A stretch of DNA of 9,250 bases. It comes from Clostridia bacterium. Its GTDB lineage: Bacteria; Bacillota_A; Clostridia; Oscillospirales; CAG-272. The stretch spans positions 1 through 9,250 of the forward strand of contig JAFXWT010000087.1 in NCBI GenBank assembly GCA_017542695.1. Reading direction: 5' to 3'. The translations under genes were made by a program, and so were the position numbers. Shown here piece after piece: positions 1 through 7,191 of this stretch. Positions within the stretch are counted from its first letter, which is position 1. The number at the start of each line of letters is the position of its first letter. The notes beneath the pieces are model-generated. The model saw only the letters and a program-made list of their open reading frames with translations, searched no databases and had not been told where the DNA came from.

Positions 1-125
1 ACGGTGATGTAGTCCACCATCGCCAGCCAGTCAGTTTCCCGGAACTCCGTCAGCGGCTCCCGGCTCCGCAACTCCTGTACGGTGTTTTGAAATAATAAGA
101 TAACAGTCTTTCTGTGAGTCTTCAC
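1..125 (-). pseudogene. Probable remnant of a serine recombinase, C-terminal part, running off the left edge
   Basis: The minus strand is open from a stop at 158-156 to the window edge. It encodes a stretch containing LLFQNTVQELRSREPLTEF followed by RETDWLAMVDYITV. From memory, this pattern (P-L-T-E-F, then a D/E-x-x-W-x-x-[ML]-V-D-x-[IV]-T-V block) resembles the C-terminal end of large serine recombinases carried by Clostridia mobile elements. The catalytic N-terminal domain cannot be present, because the frame closes about 50 codons in. The only early start candidate, GTG at 125-123, has no ribosome binding site. I therefore read it as a truncated remnant, or as the 3' part of a frameshifted gene. 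It lies just beyond the 3' end of tRNA-Arg, where integrated elements often sit. The family call rests on a short segment and is uncertain. Confidence 0.35.
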
Positions 126-214
126 GGCGTTTTTGTCCAAGTCTTTCGGACGTCTTCAGCGAGTATTTGTAAATCTTTCGGGAAGCTCGTTGACAGCAAA
201 ACGACGGATTTTTA

Positions 215-252
215 TAATAAAAACAGACCGGAAACCATAGTGGACTCCGGTC
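215..252 (-). terminator. Rho-independent terminator of the tRNA-Arg unit
   Basis: Just after the tRNA 3' end, the minus strand has GACCGGA and TCCGGTC arms (252-246 and 232-226) around a 13-nt loop. A T-rich run (TGTTTTTATT) follows. This fits an intrinsic terminator ending the tRNA transcript, and possibly the upstream membrane-protein transcript as well. Confidence 0.8.
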
Positions 253-256
253 GTTT

Positions 257-333
257 TGGCGTCCCCGAGCGGATTCGAACCGCTGGCCTTTCGCTTAGGA
301 GGCGAACGCTCTATCCTGCTGAGCTACGGGGAC
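257..333 (-). tRNA. tRNA-Arg (anticodon CCU), CCA end encoded
   Basis: Read on the minus strand, this is a complete 77-nt cloverleaf. The acceptor arms GTCCCCG and CGGGGAC pair perfectly, followed by discriminator G and an encoded CCA (259-257). The D arm contains TAGCTCAGCAGGATAGAGC. The anticodon stem TTCGC/GCGAA encloses the loop CTCCTAA, giving anticodon CCT, which reads AGG. The T arm has the standard GGTTCGAATCC. No separate promoter stands out in the 36 bp between this gene and the AI-2E-family stop codon, so co-transcription from the upstream gene is possible. tRNA-Arg genes are common integration targets, and the recombinase-like remnant lies on its 3' side. Confidence 0.97.
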
Positions 334-369
334 AGATCATCGGAGCAGCCGTTAAGCCGCCCCGATTTT

Positions 370-2106
370 TTATTCTGTTAAATTGTCGTTGTCGCCGCTG
401 TTATCCGGCGCGTCATTTGGAGCCGGCGCTTCAAGCTCATCTGCGGGATTTTTATCTTCCGAGTCGGACTTGGGGAGCTGCTCCTGCTCGTCTGTTTCCG
501 TTGCCCCGACCCGCTCGCTACCGACCGTATCATCGGGCTCGTCAACAGTCAAGTGTCGGCGCGCCATCTTGCGCTTTTTCTTGATCTCCGCTTCCTCGTG
601 CAGCGCAAGTCCTATCTTATCGTTCGGATCGTAGAAGTTAGAGGTGTCGACGGGCGCACCTTTCTTTTTCAGGCGCTCCTCGGATTTCTCCTTAATGATG
701 CTGTAAATGACGACGAACAGAGGTACCGCGAAGATAAGTCCGGGCAGACCCCAGATCGACGAGAAGACAGTCAGCGCGGCGAGAATGCCGAGCGACGTCG
801 TATCCGTCTGCGTCCCCATGAGACGCGGACCGAGGAAGTTGCCGTCAAACTGCTGCAAAATAACGATTATGATGACGAACGGGATGACCTTTGTCGGATC
901 GGTGATGAATATGATGAATCCGCCGAGCACGGCGCCGACAACGGGACCGAATATCGGAATGAGGTTCGTTATGCCGATGATGACCGCGATGAGCGGATAA
1001 TACGGCATACCGAAAATGAGCAATACGAAAAATGTGATGATGCCGATTATGAGCGAGTCGATGATCTTAGCCGCTATGAACGAGCCGAAGTTCTTGTTCA
1101 GATCGTTGCATGTTTTCGATATGCGGTTAAACGCGCGATCCTTGAATATCGAACGCCCGAGTTTTTTGAACTTTGCGATGACTCTTTCCTTGCCGAGAAG
1201 GAAATAGACCGCAAAGAACATACCGAGAAGAATGTCCTTGATCGTCACAAGGACGTTTCTGAGTATCGTCGCGATGGAGGGAAGGAGATCGGTTACGAAA
1301 TTCGAGATCGTGGCAAGGAAATTGTTGATATATTCGACAAGACCGTTGACGATGTTCCCGAGATAGTCGGAACGTTCGCCGAGTTCACGGAGCCACGTCG
1401 AAACGGTCGAGATATATCCCGGCATCCTTGTCGCAAGTTCGTTATAGCCCTCCGCAACCTGCGGAACGATCATGTATACGAAAAGTCCGAGGAAAACGAG
1501 CGTCACAACGACGGCGCACAGAGTCGATACGGCGCGGCGGAGCAGGAAATTGGTCTTTTTTGTTCCGTCCTTGCGTTTTTTCTCGCTTATCCTGATGTGG
1601 CGCGCGGTGATGCGCGCAATCTTTCTTTCAAGGCACGGCGCGCTCTTTTCAATGTGACGGCGCTTTAAGATCGCCTTTTTGTTTTCAAGATATGCGCGAT
1701 GATATTCTCTCTGTTTGTCCCTGTAGACTTTCATCGCCTCGTTGTAGAGTTCGAGCGCCATGAGCTTGTCGTCTTTCGACATTGATTTGTCGAAAGTCGG
1801 TCTTTCTGGTTTTGTCGGCTTTTCCGGCACGTCGGGAATGTCGGGCATTTCGGGCACGGTCGGGATCGTGTCGTCTCCCGTCATGTAAGCGAACACCTTG
1901 TCCTCAAACAGCTTCAATATAGGCCACATGAGATATGCGAAGATGATGCCGTAAATGAGCGGACGAACCGTCGCGCCGAAAAGTGATGTGTATTTGCCGA
2001 AGTCACTGTAATTGATAAAGAAGAACACGCTGAAAATTCCGAACAGCAACACAATTGCCGCATAAATCGCAATAGTCGTGTATTTCTTATTCCATATGAA
2101 TTTCAT
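370..2106 (-). CDS. AI-2E/PerM family transporter with a proline-repeat linker and acidic tail
   Basis: This 578-residue polytopic membrane protein belongs to the AI-2E transporter (PerM/UPF0118) family, whose members export small molecules or act in ion exchange; the substrate here is unknown. Hydrophobic segments lie at about residues 12-32, 44-63, 193-214, 287-305, 345-366, 370-400, 407-419 and 440-470. The family signature is visible as N-L-I-P-I-F-G-P-V-V-G (381-391) and I-L-Q-Q-F-D-G-N-F-L-G-P (416-427). Usual members have about 350 residues. The extra length comes from a hydrophilic insert (about 75-190) between the second and third helices and an acidic tail (about 510-578). The insert starts with eight prolines exactly three residues apart (P82 to P103), then a Lys/Arg-rich, probably helical stretch. 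The ATG at 2106 follows AAAGGAGGT at good spacing. The family call is firm; the function is not. Confidence 0.92.
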   Translation of the reverse strand: MKFIWNKKYTTIAIYAAIVLLFGIFSVFFFINYSDFGKYTSLFGATVRPLIYGIIFAYLMWPILKLFEDKVFAYMTGDDTIPTVPEMPDIPDVPEKPTKPERPTFDKSMSKDDKLMALELYNEAMKVYRDKQREYHRAYLENKKAILKRRHIEKSAPCLERKIARITARHIRISEKKRKDGTKKTNFLLRRAVSTLCAVVVTLVFLGLFVYMIVPQVAEGYNELATRMPGYISTVSTWLRELGERSDYLGNIVNGLVEYINNFLATISNFVTDLLPSIATILRNVLVTIKDILLGMFFAVYFLLGKERVIAKFKKLGRSIFKDRAFNRISKTCNDLNKNFGSFIAAKIIDSLIIGIITFFVLLIFGMPYYPLIAVIIGITNLIPIFGPVVGAVLGGFIIFITDPTKVIPFVIIIVILQQFDGNFLGPRLMGTQTDTTSLGILAALTVFSSIWGLPGLIFAVPLFVVIYSIIKEKSEERLKKKGAPVDTSNFYDPNDKIGLALHEEAEIKKKRKMARRHLTVDEPDDTVGSERVGATETDEQEQLPKSDSEDKNPADELEAPAPNDAPDNSGDNDNLTE

Positions 2107-2139
2107 GCGTACCTCCTTTTGATATGTCTATACGAATAT

Positions 2140-2168
2140 ATTGTATCTGTAAAATTATTTTTAGTCAA
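2140..2168 (-). promoter_or_regulatory. Sigma-A promoter of the AI-2E-family gene
   Basis: On the minus strand, TTGACT (2168-2163) is followed after exactly 17 bp by TACAAT (2145-2140). It lies about 35 bp upstream of the AI-2E start codon and its strong ribosome binding site. It is a near-consensus housekeeping promoter. Confidence 0.8.
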
Positions 2169-2228
2169 GCATATTTTTGTATTTTCACGCGGAATTTTTG
2201 TTTTTTTTCGTCGTAAAAAGCTTTTTTG

Positions 2229-2257
2229 TTGCAAACGGAACGATCATCGTGTATAAT
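2229..2257 (+). promoter_or_regulatory. Sigma-A promoter of the GH78 gene
   Basis: TTGCAA (2229-2234), a 17-bp spacer and a perfect TATAAT (2252-2257) lie about 100 bp upstream of the rhamnosidase start. A leader of about 95 nt would result. The promoter diverges from that of the AI-2E gene. Confidence 0.75.
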
Positions 2258-2285
2258 ATCGTCGAAAGCATTACGAGCACCGTCT

Positions 2286-2298
2286 TTTGCAATGCAAA
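2286..2298. promoter_or_regulatory. Candidate operator in the GH78 leader
   Basis: TTTGCA-A-TGCAAA is a perfect 6+6 inverted repeat with a one-base centre, about 28 bp downstream of the -10 box. The position suits a repressor that blocks transcription. No regulator gene for it is in the window, and chance cannot be excluded in this AT-rich stretch. Confidence 0.35.
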
Positions 2299-2360
2299 TA
2301 TATAACGAGCGACGAGCCCGATTGGTGACAAAAAACTCGTCCGCGAAAACGGAGGCCAAA

Positions 2361-4862
2361 ATGAAACTGAAAATAAACAATCTCATATCGCCTGTTATCG
2401 ACGAAATGCCGAAGATGTCCGTCGTATATCCCGACGGGGAATTTTCAGCGCAGAAGTCGCTCTGCGTCACCGTCAAAGACGGGAACGCGATCGTTTTTGA
2501 AAAAAGCTTTGACGGCGACGCCCGCGTGCTGCTGCCTCTCGCGTTCAAAATGAAACCTATGAAAGAATACTCCGTTGAGGCGACGTCCGTCACCGAAAGC
2601 GGAAAAATATACACATCAAAAACGACGTTCAGGACGGGCAATCTCGGCGGCGACTGGATCGGCAGATGGATCACGGCGTCCGACGTGCGCCGCCCCGACG
2701 AGACGCTCGCGGCGGTATATCTTCGCCGCGAATTTCAGGTTGTGGAAAAGCCGCGCCGCGCGATGCTCTACATATCCGGGCTCGGATATTTCGAGGCGCA
2801 TATCAACGGCGAAAAAGTCGGCGACGACTTTCTTTCCACGCCGTATACGTCTTTCGACAAGCACATTCTCTACCGCGCGTATGACGTTACGGAAATGATA
2901 AACGCGGGAGAGAACGCCATCGGTGTTATCCTCGGCAACGGATTTTACAACTGCTTTACGGATGACCCGTGGCAGTCGAGGACAGCTCCGTGGCGCGACG
3001 TGCCGAAAATGATGTGCGAGCTCCACATCGAATACACGGGCGGCGAGGATATCGTCAAGAGCGACACGTCATGGGAGTGCGTTCACGGGCCGATCACGTT
3101 CAACGGCATCCGTCACGGTGAAGAGTACGACGCGCGCCTTGAAAAAGACGGTTGGGACAAGTCGGGATACACGGGTGAATCATATCCGTCGCGGCGCGTG
3201 AAAGCGCCCGGCGCTTTAATGCGGGTTATGGAAATGGAGCCGATCCGCGTGCGCGAGACGTTCCGCCCCGTCGCTCGCCGCAAGGGCAAAAACGGCTGGA
3301 TATACGAACTCGCGCAGGACACGGCGGGCGTTTGCCGCGTCACGTTTTCGGGCAAAGCGGGGACGACTATCACCATTCGCTACTGCGACATAAAAACCGA
3401 GGACGGCGAGCTTGATCAGGGAGCGATCAACAGCTTTGTGAAAAATTACACGTTCCAGACGGACAAATACACTAAAAAGAGCGACGAAAAGGAGACGTGG
3501 AACGCGATATTCACGTACCACGGCATCCAGTATATCGAAATATCGGGCTGCGACGTGCCGCCTGAGTGCAGTGATGTCGAGGTGCTCGCTTTCTCGAACG
3601 ATCTCGAAACGAATGGCGAATTTTCGTCGGGCGACGCGGACGTGAACTATATGCAGCATATGTGCCTTTACTCGACGACGGCGTGTCTTATGAACACGCT
3701 CTCATCCGACACAGTGAGGGAGAAAACGTCGTGGACGGGCGACGCGGGATTGACTACCGAACAGCTCCTCATCAACTTCGACGCGGTGCAGCTCATGAAA
3801 AAATGGCAGCTTGACCTGCGCGACTCTATGAGGACGGCGGGCGGTCTCCCGTGCGTCGTTCCGTCGACGGGTTGGGGATTCAATTCGATCAACGGTCCCG
3901 ACTGGTCGCACCCCGTATACGAGGTGCCGTGGCAGCTCTACATGGCGACCGGTGACAAGGATATCCTTTCCGAAAATATCGAAACACTCCGACTGCACTG
4001 CGATTACGTAAACTCGATGGCGGAGGACGACGGCACTGTGCATTACGGTCTCGGCGACTGGTGCGCGCCGTTCGAGGGCGCGGCGATCAGCGTCAATATG
4101 GAAAAATTCAAGTGCCCCGTCGAAGTGAGCGACACGGCGTTTTATTACTCGGCGCTGACACATCTGTGTAAATTCGCGTCGGTTCTCGGCAGAGACGACA
4201 TTCTCGCAAAATACGCCCCGCGCGCCGAGGCGACGAAAAAAGTCTTTCGAGAAAAGTTTTTCGATAAAAAGACTTACACCGTCAAGGGCGACTGCCAAAG
4301 CGCGACGGGGATAACGGTCTACCACGGTTTGTGCGAGGACGACGAGATCGCGCCGCTCGGCGAGCGCCTCTGCGAGCAGATCGCGCGCGACGGCGGACAT
4401 CTCGATTTCGGCGTGCTCGGCGCGAAAGCGGTGCTCGACACGCTCGGCAGAACAGGTCACGCCGACGTTGCGCTGAAGATACTTCTTCACCCCGATTATC
4501 CGTCGGTGAAGCATTGGATGAACATGGGCGCGACGGTGATGTGGGAATGCTGGAACGGGCTCGGTTCGCACAATCAGCAGATGTTCACGGCGATCTCCGC
4601 GTTTTTGTATAAATATATAGCCGGCGTGTACGTTTCATCTCCGGCGGGCAGGGAAGTGACGTTCTGCCCCGGGCTCACGTCAGGGCTCGATCGCGCCGAG
4701 GGGTACATCCGCACGCAGTACGGAAAAGCCGAATGCAAGTGGCATAAAGACGGCGACGGCTTTGATATTTCCGTCACCGTTCCGTCCTCTTGCCGCGGAA
4801 CGCTGAAAGCGTGCGGCAGGGAAATTCCGCTTACCGCGGGCGAGCACAAGATCAGAATATGA
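2361..4862 (+). CDS. Alpha-L-rhamnosidase-like glycoside hydrolase, family GH78
   Basis: This 833-residue enzyme would hydrolyse terminal alpha-L-rhamnose by an inverting mechanism. An N-terminal Ig-like region leads to the carbohydrate-binding bacterial rhamnosidase N domain (about 98-260), with W-I-G-R-W-I-T, Y-I-S-G-L-G-Y and G-V-I-L-G-N-G-F-Y-N (ends at N197). A concanavalin-like domain follows (about 320-425; E-L-A-Q-D-T-A-G, F-T-Y-H-G). The (alpha/alpha)6 catalytic barrel is about 430-775, and a beta domain forms the C-terminus. The expected catalytic sites are present: D450-T-V-R-E454 with W-T-G-D461, and G-A-T-V-M-W-E729 with the probable catalytic base. There is no signal peptide, so it is likely cytoplasmic. 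I chose the ATG at 2361 because GGAGG (2351-2355) precedes it; the frame is open back to 2226, but that extension overlaps the promoter. Substrate is not determinable; many GH78 members act on plant or microbial rhamnosides. Confidence 0.9.
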   Translation: MKLKINNLISPVIDEMPKMSVVYPDGEFSAQKSLCVTVKDGNAIVFEKSFDGDARVLLPLAFKMKPMKEYSVEATSVTESGKIYTSKTTFRTGNLGGDWIGRWITASDVRRPDETLAAVYLRREFQVVEKPRRAMLYISGLGYFEAHINGEKVGDDFLSTPYTSFDKHILYRAYDVTEMINAGENAIGVILGNGFYNCFTDDPWQSRTAPWRDVPKMMCELHIEYTGGEDIVKSDTSWECVHGPITFNGIRHGEEYDARLEKDGWDKSGYTGESYPSRRVKAPGALMRVMEMEPIRVRETFRPVARRKGKNGWIYELAQDTAGVCRVTFSGKAGTTITIRYCDIKTEDGELDQGAINSFVKNYTFQTDKYTKKSDEKETWNAIFTYHGIQYIEISGCDVPPECSDVEVLAFSNDLETNGEFSSGDADVNYMQHMCLYSTTACLMNTLSSDTVREKTSWTGDAGLTTEQLLINFDAVQLMKKWQLDLRDSMRTAGGLPCVVPSTGWGFNSINGPDWSHPVYEVPWQLYMATGDKDILSENIETLRLHCDYVNSMAEDDGTVHYGLGDWCAPFEGAAISVNMEKFKCPVEVSDTAFYYSALTHLCKFASVLGRDDILAKYAPRAEATKKVFREKFFDKKTYTVKGDCQSATGITVYHGLCEDDEIAPLGERLCEQIARDGGHLDFGVLGAKAVLDTLGRTGHADVALKILLHPDYPSVKHWMNMGATVMWECWNGLGSHNQQMFTAISAFLYKYIAGVYVSSPAGREVTFCPGLTSGLDRAEGYIRTQYGKAECKWHKDGDGFDISVTVPSSCRGTLKACGREIPLTAGEHKIRI

Positions 4863-4870
4863 AAAAGTCT

Positions 4871-4884
4871 GGCGAAATTTCGCC
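4871..4884. promoter_or_regulatory. Perfect palindrome between the two enzyme genes
   Basis: GGCGAAATTTCGCC is a perfect 14-bp palindrome lying 12 bp upstream of the -35 box of the lyase promoter. GTC and GAC flank it and extend the symmetry with one bulged T. No T-run follows directly, so it is a poor intrinsic terminator. An activator or repressor site is equally possible. Confidence 0.35.
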
Positions 4885-4896
4885 GACGTCGCGCAC

Positions 4897-4925
4897 TTGA
4901 TTTTTCGGGGAAAATATGATATATT
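4897..4925 (+). promoter_or_regulatory. Sigma-A promoter of the heparinase-II/III-like gene
   Basis: TTGATT (4897-4902), a 17-bp spacer and TATATT (4920-4925) lie 29 bp before the start codon. The lyase gene can therefore be transcribed independently of the rhamnosidase, although read-through from upstream is also possible. Confidence 0.7.
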
Positions 4926-4954
4926 AAATTGAATTTATTTTGTCGGAGGAACAC

Positions 4955-6730
4955 ATGGAGCTGTTTGGAAATAAAAAAATACAGATGCCGGGAGATATCG
5001 CGCTCTTTTCCGATATCGAAAACAAAACCCCGCGCACCGACTACAAAGAAGCGGTGCTGAAAGCGGCGGACGACGCGCTCGGATACGAGCTGAAGCCGCT
5101 GACGGCGGCGCTCTATATGGAGTTTTCGGAGAACGGCAACCGCTCTCACTTTGAAGCGATCTATCACGCGCGCCGCCGCGCTTTGATGGCGCTTATACTC
5201 GGAACGCTCTACACCGACGACGACAGGTATATCCGAAAAGCGATAGACATAACGTGGGCGATCTGCGAGGAGACGACATGGGTCATTCCGGCGCACAACG
5301 TCAGTCGCGGGTACGTTTACGGCGGTCGACCGCTGTTCGACGCTTACGACGACATTCCCGAGGTCGATCTTTTCTCGGGCGCTACGGGCGCGCTGCTTTC
5401 GATGACGTACAAATACCTCGGCGAAAAGATGGACGCCGTCACGGGCGGCATTTTGACCGAGCGGCTGAAATACGAGATCGACCGCCGCATAATCACTCCG
5501 TTCCTGACTTACGAGATGCGCTGGATGTATGCGTTCATCAACAACTGGACGCCGTGGATAGTGAGCAACGTGCTCACGTGCGGAGCGATCATCGTCGATA
5601 AACCGAACCGCCGTCTATCCGTGCTTTCGCGTTCGATGGATTACCTCGACCGCTTCGTCGGCATTTACGGCGACGACTGCGGCTGCAACGAGGGCCCGAG
5701 CTATTGGGGCGCGGCGATCGGAACTTTGTTCGACGCGTCGGAGATCATATACGACTATACGGGCTCAAAGATCGACGTGATGGGCGCGCCTTTTCTTAAA
5801 AAATCGTGCCGCTTTATCGCCGATATGTGCGTCGATCCGTCGGACGGGCTGTTCATGAACTTTGCGGACTGCCCGCCGCGCATGACCGTCGACGGCGACA
5901 TGGTCAGCAGGATGGGACGCAGACTTTGCGACGGTGTGCTTATGGAATTCGGCAGAAAAATGAGAGAGCAGAACGACTTTGCCTCAAACGCGAAGTGGAT
6001 CAACTACTTCTTCCCGTACAGAGTGATCAAAAACGTGTTCGATACCGCCGAGGGCGATGAGTTCTTGCAGCCCGAGCCGTGCGCGTTCTACCGCGATATG
6101 CAGGTCGCAGTCATCAGACAGGGCGATTTCACCGTCTTCGTCAAGGGTGGGCACAACAGGGAGAGCCACAACCACAACGACGTCGGAAACATAATGCTGT
6201 ATCACTTAAACAAGCCGATACTTATCGACGTCGGCAATCTCGAATACTCGAAGGACACGTTCAACGAAAACCGCTACAAGATATGGACGAACCAATCGTC
6301 GTATCACAACCTCCCCGAAATAAACGGCGCGATGCAGGAGGCGGGGCGCGAATTCGCATCGAACGGCTTTGAGTGCGATGAAAATTCGGCGACTGTGAGC
6401 TACGCCGGCGCATACCCAGCCGACAGCGGCGCGTGGCTCGCGCTCCGTACGGTGAACGTCGACGCGGGCAGCGTCGTTGTCAGTGACAAGATCGACTCGG
6501 ACGGCGACTGCATTTTCCACTATATGACGTGCGAAAAGCCCGACGTCTCGGAAAGCTCCGCCGTTATCGGCGGCGTTCGCGCGACGTTCGAGGGCGCGGA
6601 GAGCGTCTCGGTCGACGAGATCGACATTTCCGGATCGGAAAAGATGAGCCGCGAATGGAGAGTAACGACGCTTTATCGCATTTCGATAAAATCAAAAGAA
6701 CTGAAAACGACATTTTCCGCCTTAAAATGA
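4955..6730 (+). CDS. Heparinase II/III family protein, predicted polysaccharide lyase
   Basis: This 591-residue protein has the architecture of heparinase II/III-type lyases, which cleave uronic-acid-containing glycans by beta-elimination. The N-terminal alpha/alpha toroid (about 30-330) carries N196-N-W198 and the motif E246-G-P-S-Y250-W-G, where Y250 is the expected catalytic tyrosine. The C-terminal beta-sandwich (about 380-590) opens with G-G-H400-N-R-E-S-H405-N-H407-N-D-V-G-N, typical of the heparinase II/III C-terminal domain, followed by a conserved S-Y-H-N-L-P. There is no signal peptide, so it probably acts in the cytoplasm on imported oligosaccharides. The ATG at 4955 has CGGAGGA just upstream; a TTG at 4940 would start before that site and is rejected. 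Its neighbour is a GH78 enzyme, suggesting a shared substrate such as a rhamnose/uronate glycan. That link is inference, and the specificity cannot be read from sequence. Confidence 0.88.
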   Translation: MELFGNKKIQMPGDIALFSDIENKTPRTDYKEAVLKAADDALGYELKPLTAALYMEFSENGNRSHFEAIYHARRRALMALILGTLYTDDDRYIRKAIDITWAICEETTWVIPAHNVSRGYVYGGRPLFDAYDDIPEVDLFSGATGALLSMTYKYLGEKMDAVTGGILTERLKYEIDRRIITPFLTYEMRWMYAFINNWTPWIVSNVLTCGAIIVDKPNRRLSVLSRSMDYLDRFVGIYGDDCGCNEGPSYWGAAIGTLFDASEIIYDYTGSKIDVMGAPFLKKSCRFIADMCVDPSDGLFMNFADCPPRMTVDGDMVSRMGRRLCDGVLMEFGRKMREQNDFASNAKWINYFFPYRVIKNVFDTAEGDEFLQPEPCAFYRDMQVAVIRQGDFTVFVKGGHNRESHNHNDVGNIMLYHLNKPILIDVGNLEYSKDTFNENRYKIWTNQSSYHNLPEINGAMQEAGREFASNGFECDENSATVSYAGAYPADSGAWLALRTVNVDAGSVVVSDKIDSDGDCIFHYMTCEKPDVSESSAVIGGVRATFEGAESVSVDEIDISGSEKMSREWRVTTLYRISIKSKELKTTFSALK

Positions 6731-6738
6731 CATTTTGC

Positions 6739-6767
6739 TTGACAATTCCGCATCATCATGATATAAT
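6739..6767 (+). promoter_or_regulatory. Consensus sigma-A promoter of the zinc-ribbon gene
   Basis: TTGACA (6739-6744), a 17-bp spacer and TATAAT (6762-6767) match the consensus perfectly. It starts only 8 bp after the lyase stop codon, so the zinc-ribbon gene is likely expressed strongly and on its own. Confidence 0.9.
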
Positions 6768-6798
6768 TTTACCGACAAAAATTTTTCGGAGGTAAACT

Positions 6799-7131
6799 AT
6801 GAAATACTGCACACATTGCGGAAATCAACTTGACGACGCCGCGGTCATTTGCCCGAAATGCGGTTGTGCCGTCGACGGCCAGAAAACGGCTGAGGTCGCA
6901 AACGGCGAAAAGAAATTCACGGGACTTCAGCTTGCGGCATTCATCCTTATGATCATCTCGACAGTTTCCATCGGTTGGATGCTTATTCCTCTCGCGTGGT
7001 GCATTCCGATGACGATCAGTTATTACAACAGCATTAAAAACGGTCGCCCCGTCAGCTTGGGGCTCAAGGTTTGCACTCTTCTGTTCGTAAACCTTATCTC
7101 CGGCATCCTGATGCTCTGCGACAACGAATGA
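6799..7131 (+). CDS. Zinc-ribbon domain membrane protein, unknown function
   Basis: This 110-residue protein starts with a short C4 zinc ribbon, with C4-x-x-C7 and C18-P-K-C21. A polar linker (about 24-41) follows, then hydrophobic segments at about 44-58, 59-76 and 87-106, giving two or three membrane helices. The design of a cytosolic N-terminal zinc ribbon on a small membrane anchor is frequent in Firmicutes, where most examples have no assigned role. The ATG at 6799 is preceded by CGGAGGT, and the consensus promoter lies just upstream. The gene converges on the DUF975 gene and shares its terminator. I do not recognise a specific named family beyond the zinc ribbon. Confidence 0.85.
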   Translation: MKYCTHCGNQLDDAAVICPKCGCAVDGQKTAEVANGEKKFTGLQLAAFILMIISTVSIGWMLIPLAWCIPMTISYYNSIKNGRPVSLGLKVCTLLFVNLISGILMLCDNE

Positions 7132-7144
7132 TACCCTGAAAAAC

Positions 7145-7176
7145 AAAAAACCGTTCGGCTTTGCCGGACGGTTTTT
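7145..7176. terminator. Bidirectional intrinsic terminator between convergent genes
   Basis: CCGTTCGGC (7151-7159), loop TTT and CCGTCCGGC-complementary GCCGGACGG (7163-7171) form a nine-pair stem with one G-U pair. An A-run precedes it and TTTTT follows, so it can end both the zinc-ribbon transcript (+) and the DUF975 transcript (-). Confidence 0.93.
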
Positions 7177-7191
7177 GTGTATTCAAAATAA

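Noticed and set aside
337..372. Hairpin with a plus-strand T-run between the AI-2E gene and tRNA-Arg
   Set aside because: The imperfect ATCGG/CCGAT stem has its T-run only on the plus strand, where no upstream gene needs a terminator; on the minus strand there is no T-run.
553..1668. Long plus-strand frame of 371 codons opposite the AI-2E-family gene
   Set aside because: Its product is an improbable run of charged residues, it has no ribosome binding site, and it mirrors the codon pattern of the clearly real membrane protein on the other strand.
2273..2317. Three copies of ACGAGC in the GH78 leader
   Set aside because: Spacing is irregular and the hexamer is short and common in this sequence; no reason to treat it as a regulatory repeat.
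2226..2360. 45-codon upstream extension of the GH78 frame
   Set aside because: It would start within the promoter, ahead of the predicted transcription start, and the GGAGG site clearly serves the ATG at 2361.
3702..4571. Minus-strand frame of 289 codons inside the GH78 gene
   Set aside because: It lies wholly antisense to the conserved catalytic domain and is kept open by the GC-rich third positions of the GH78 gene; its product is Arg/His/Val-rich with no recognisable domain.
4940..4954. TTG start five codons upstream of the lyase ATG
   Set aside because: The ribosome binding site lies downstream of this TTG and fits only the ATG at 4955.
4574..5296. Minus-strand frame spanning the GH78/lyase junction
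   Set aside because: It crosses the end of one real gene, a promoter and the start of another, and shows no start signal or domain.
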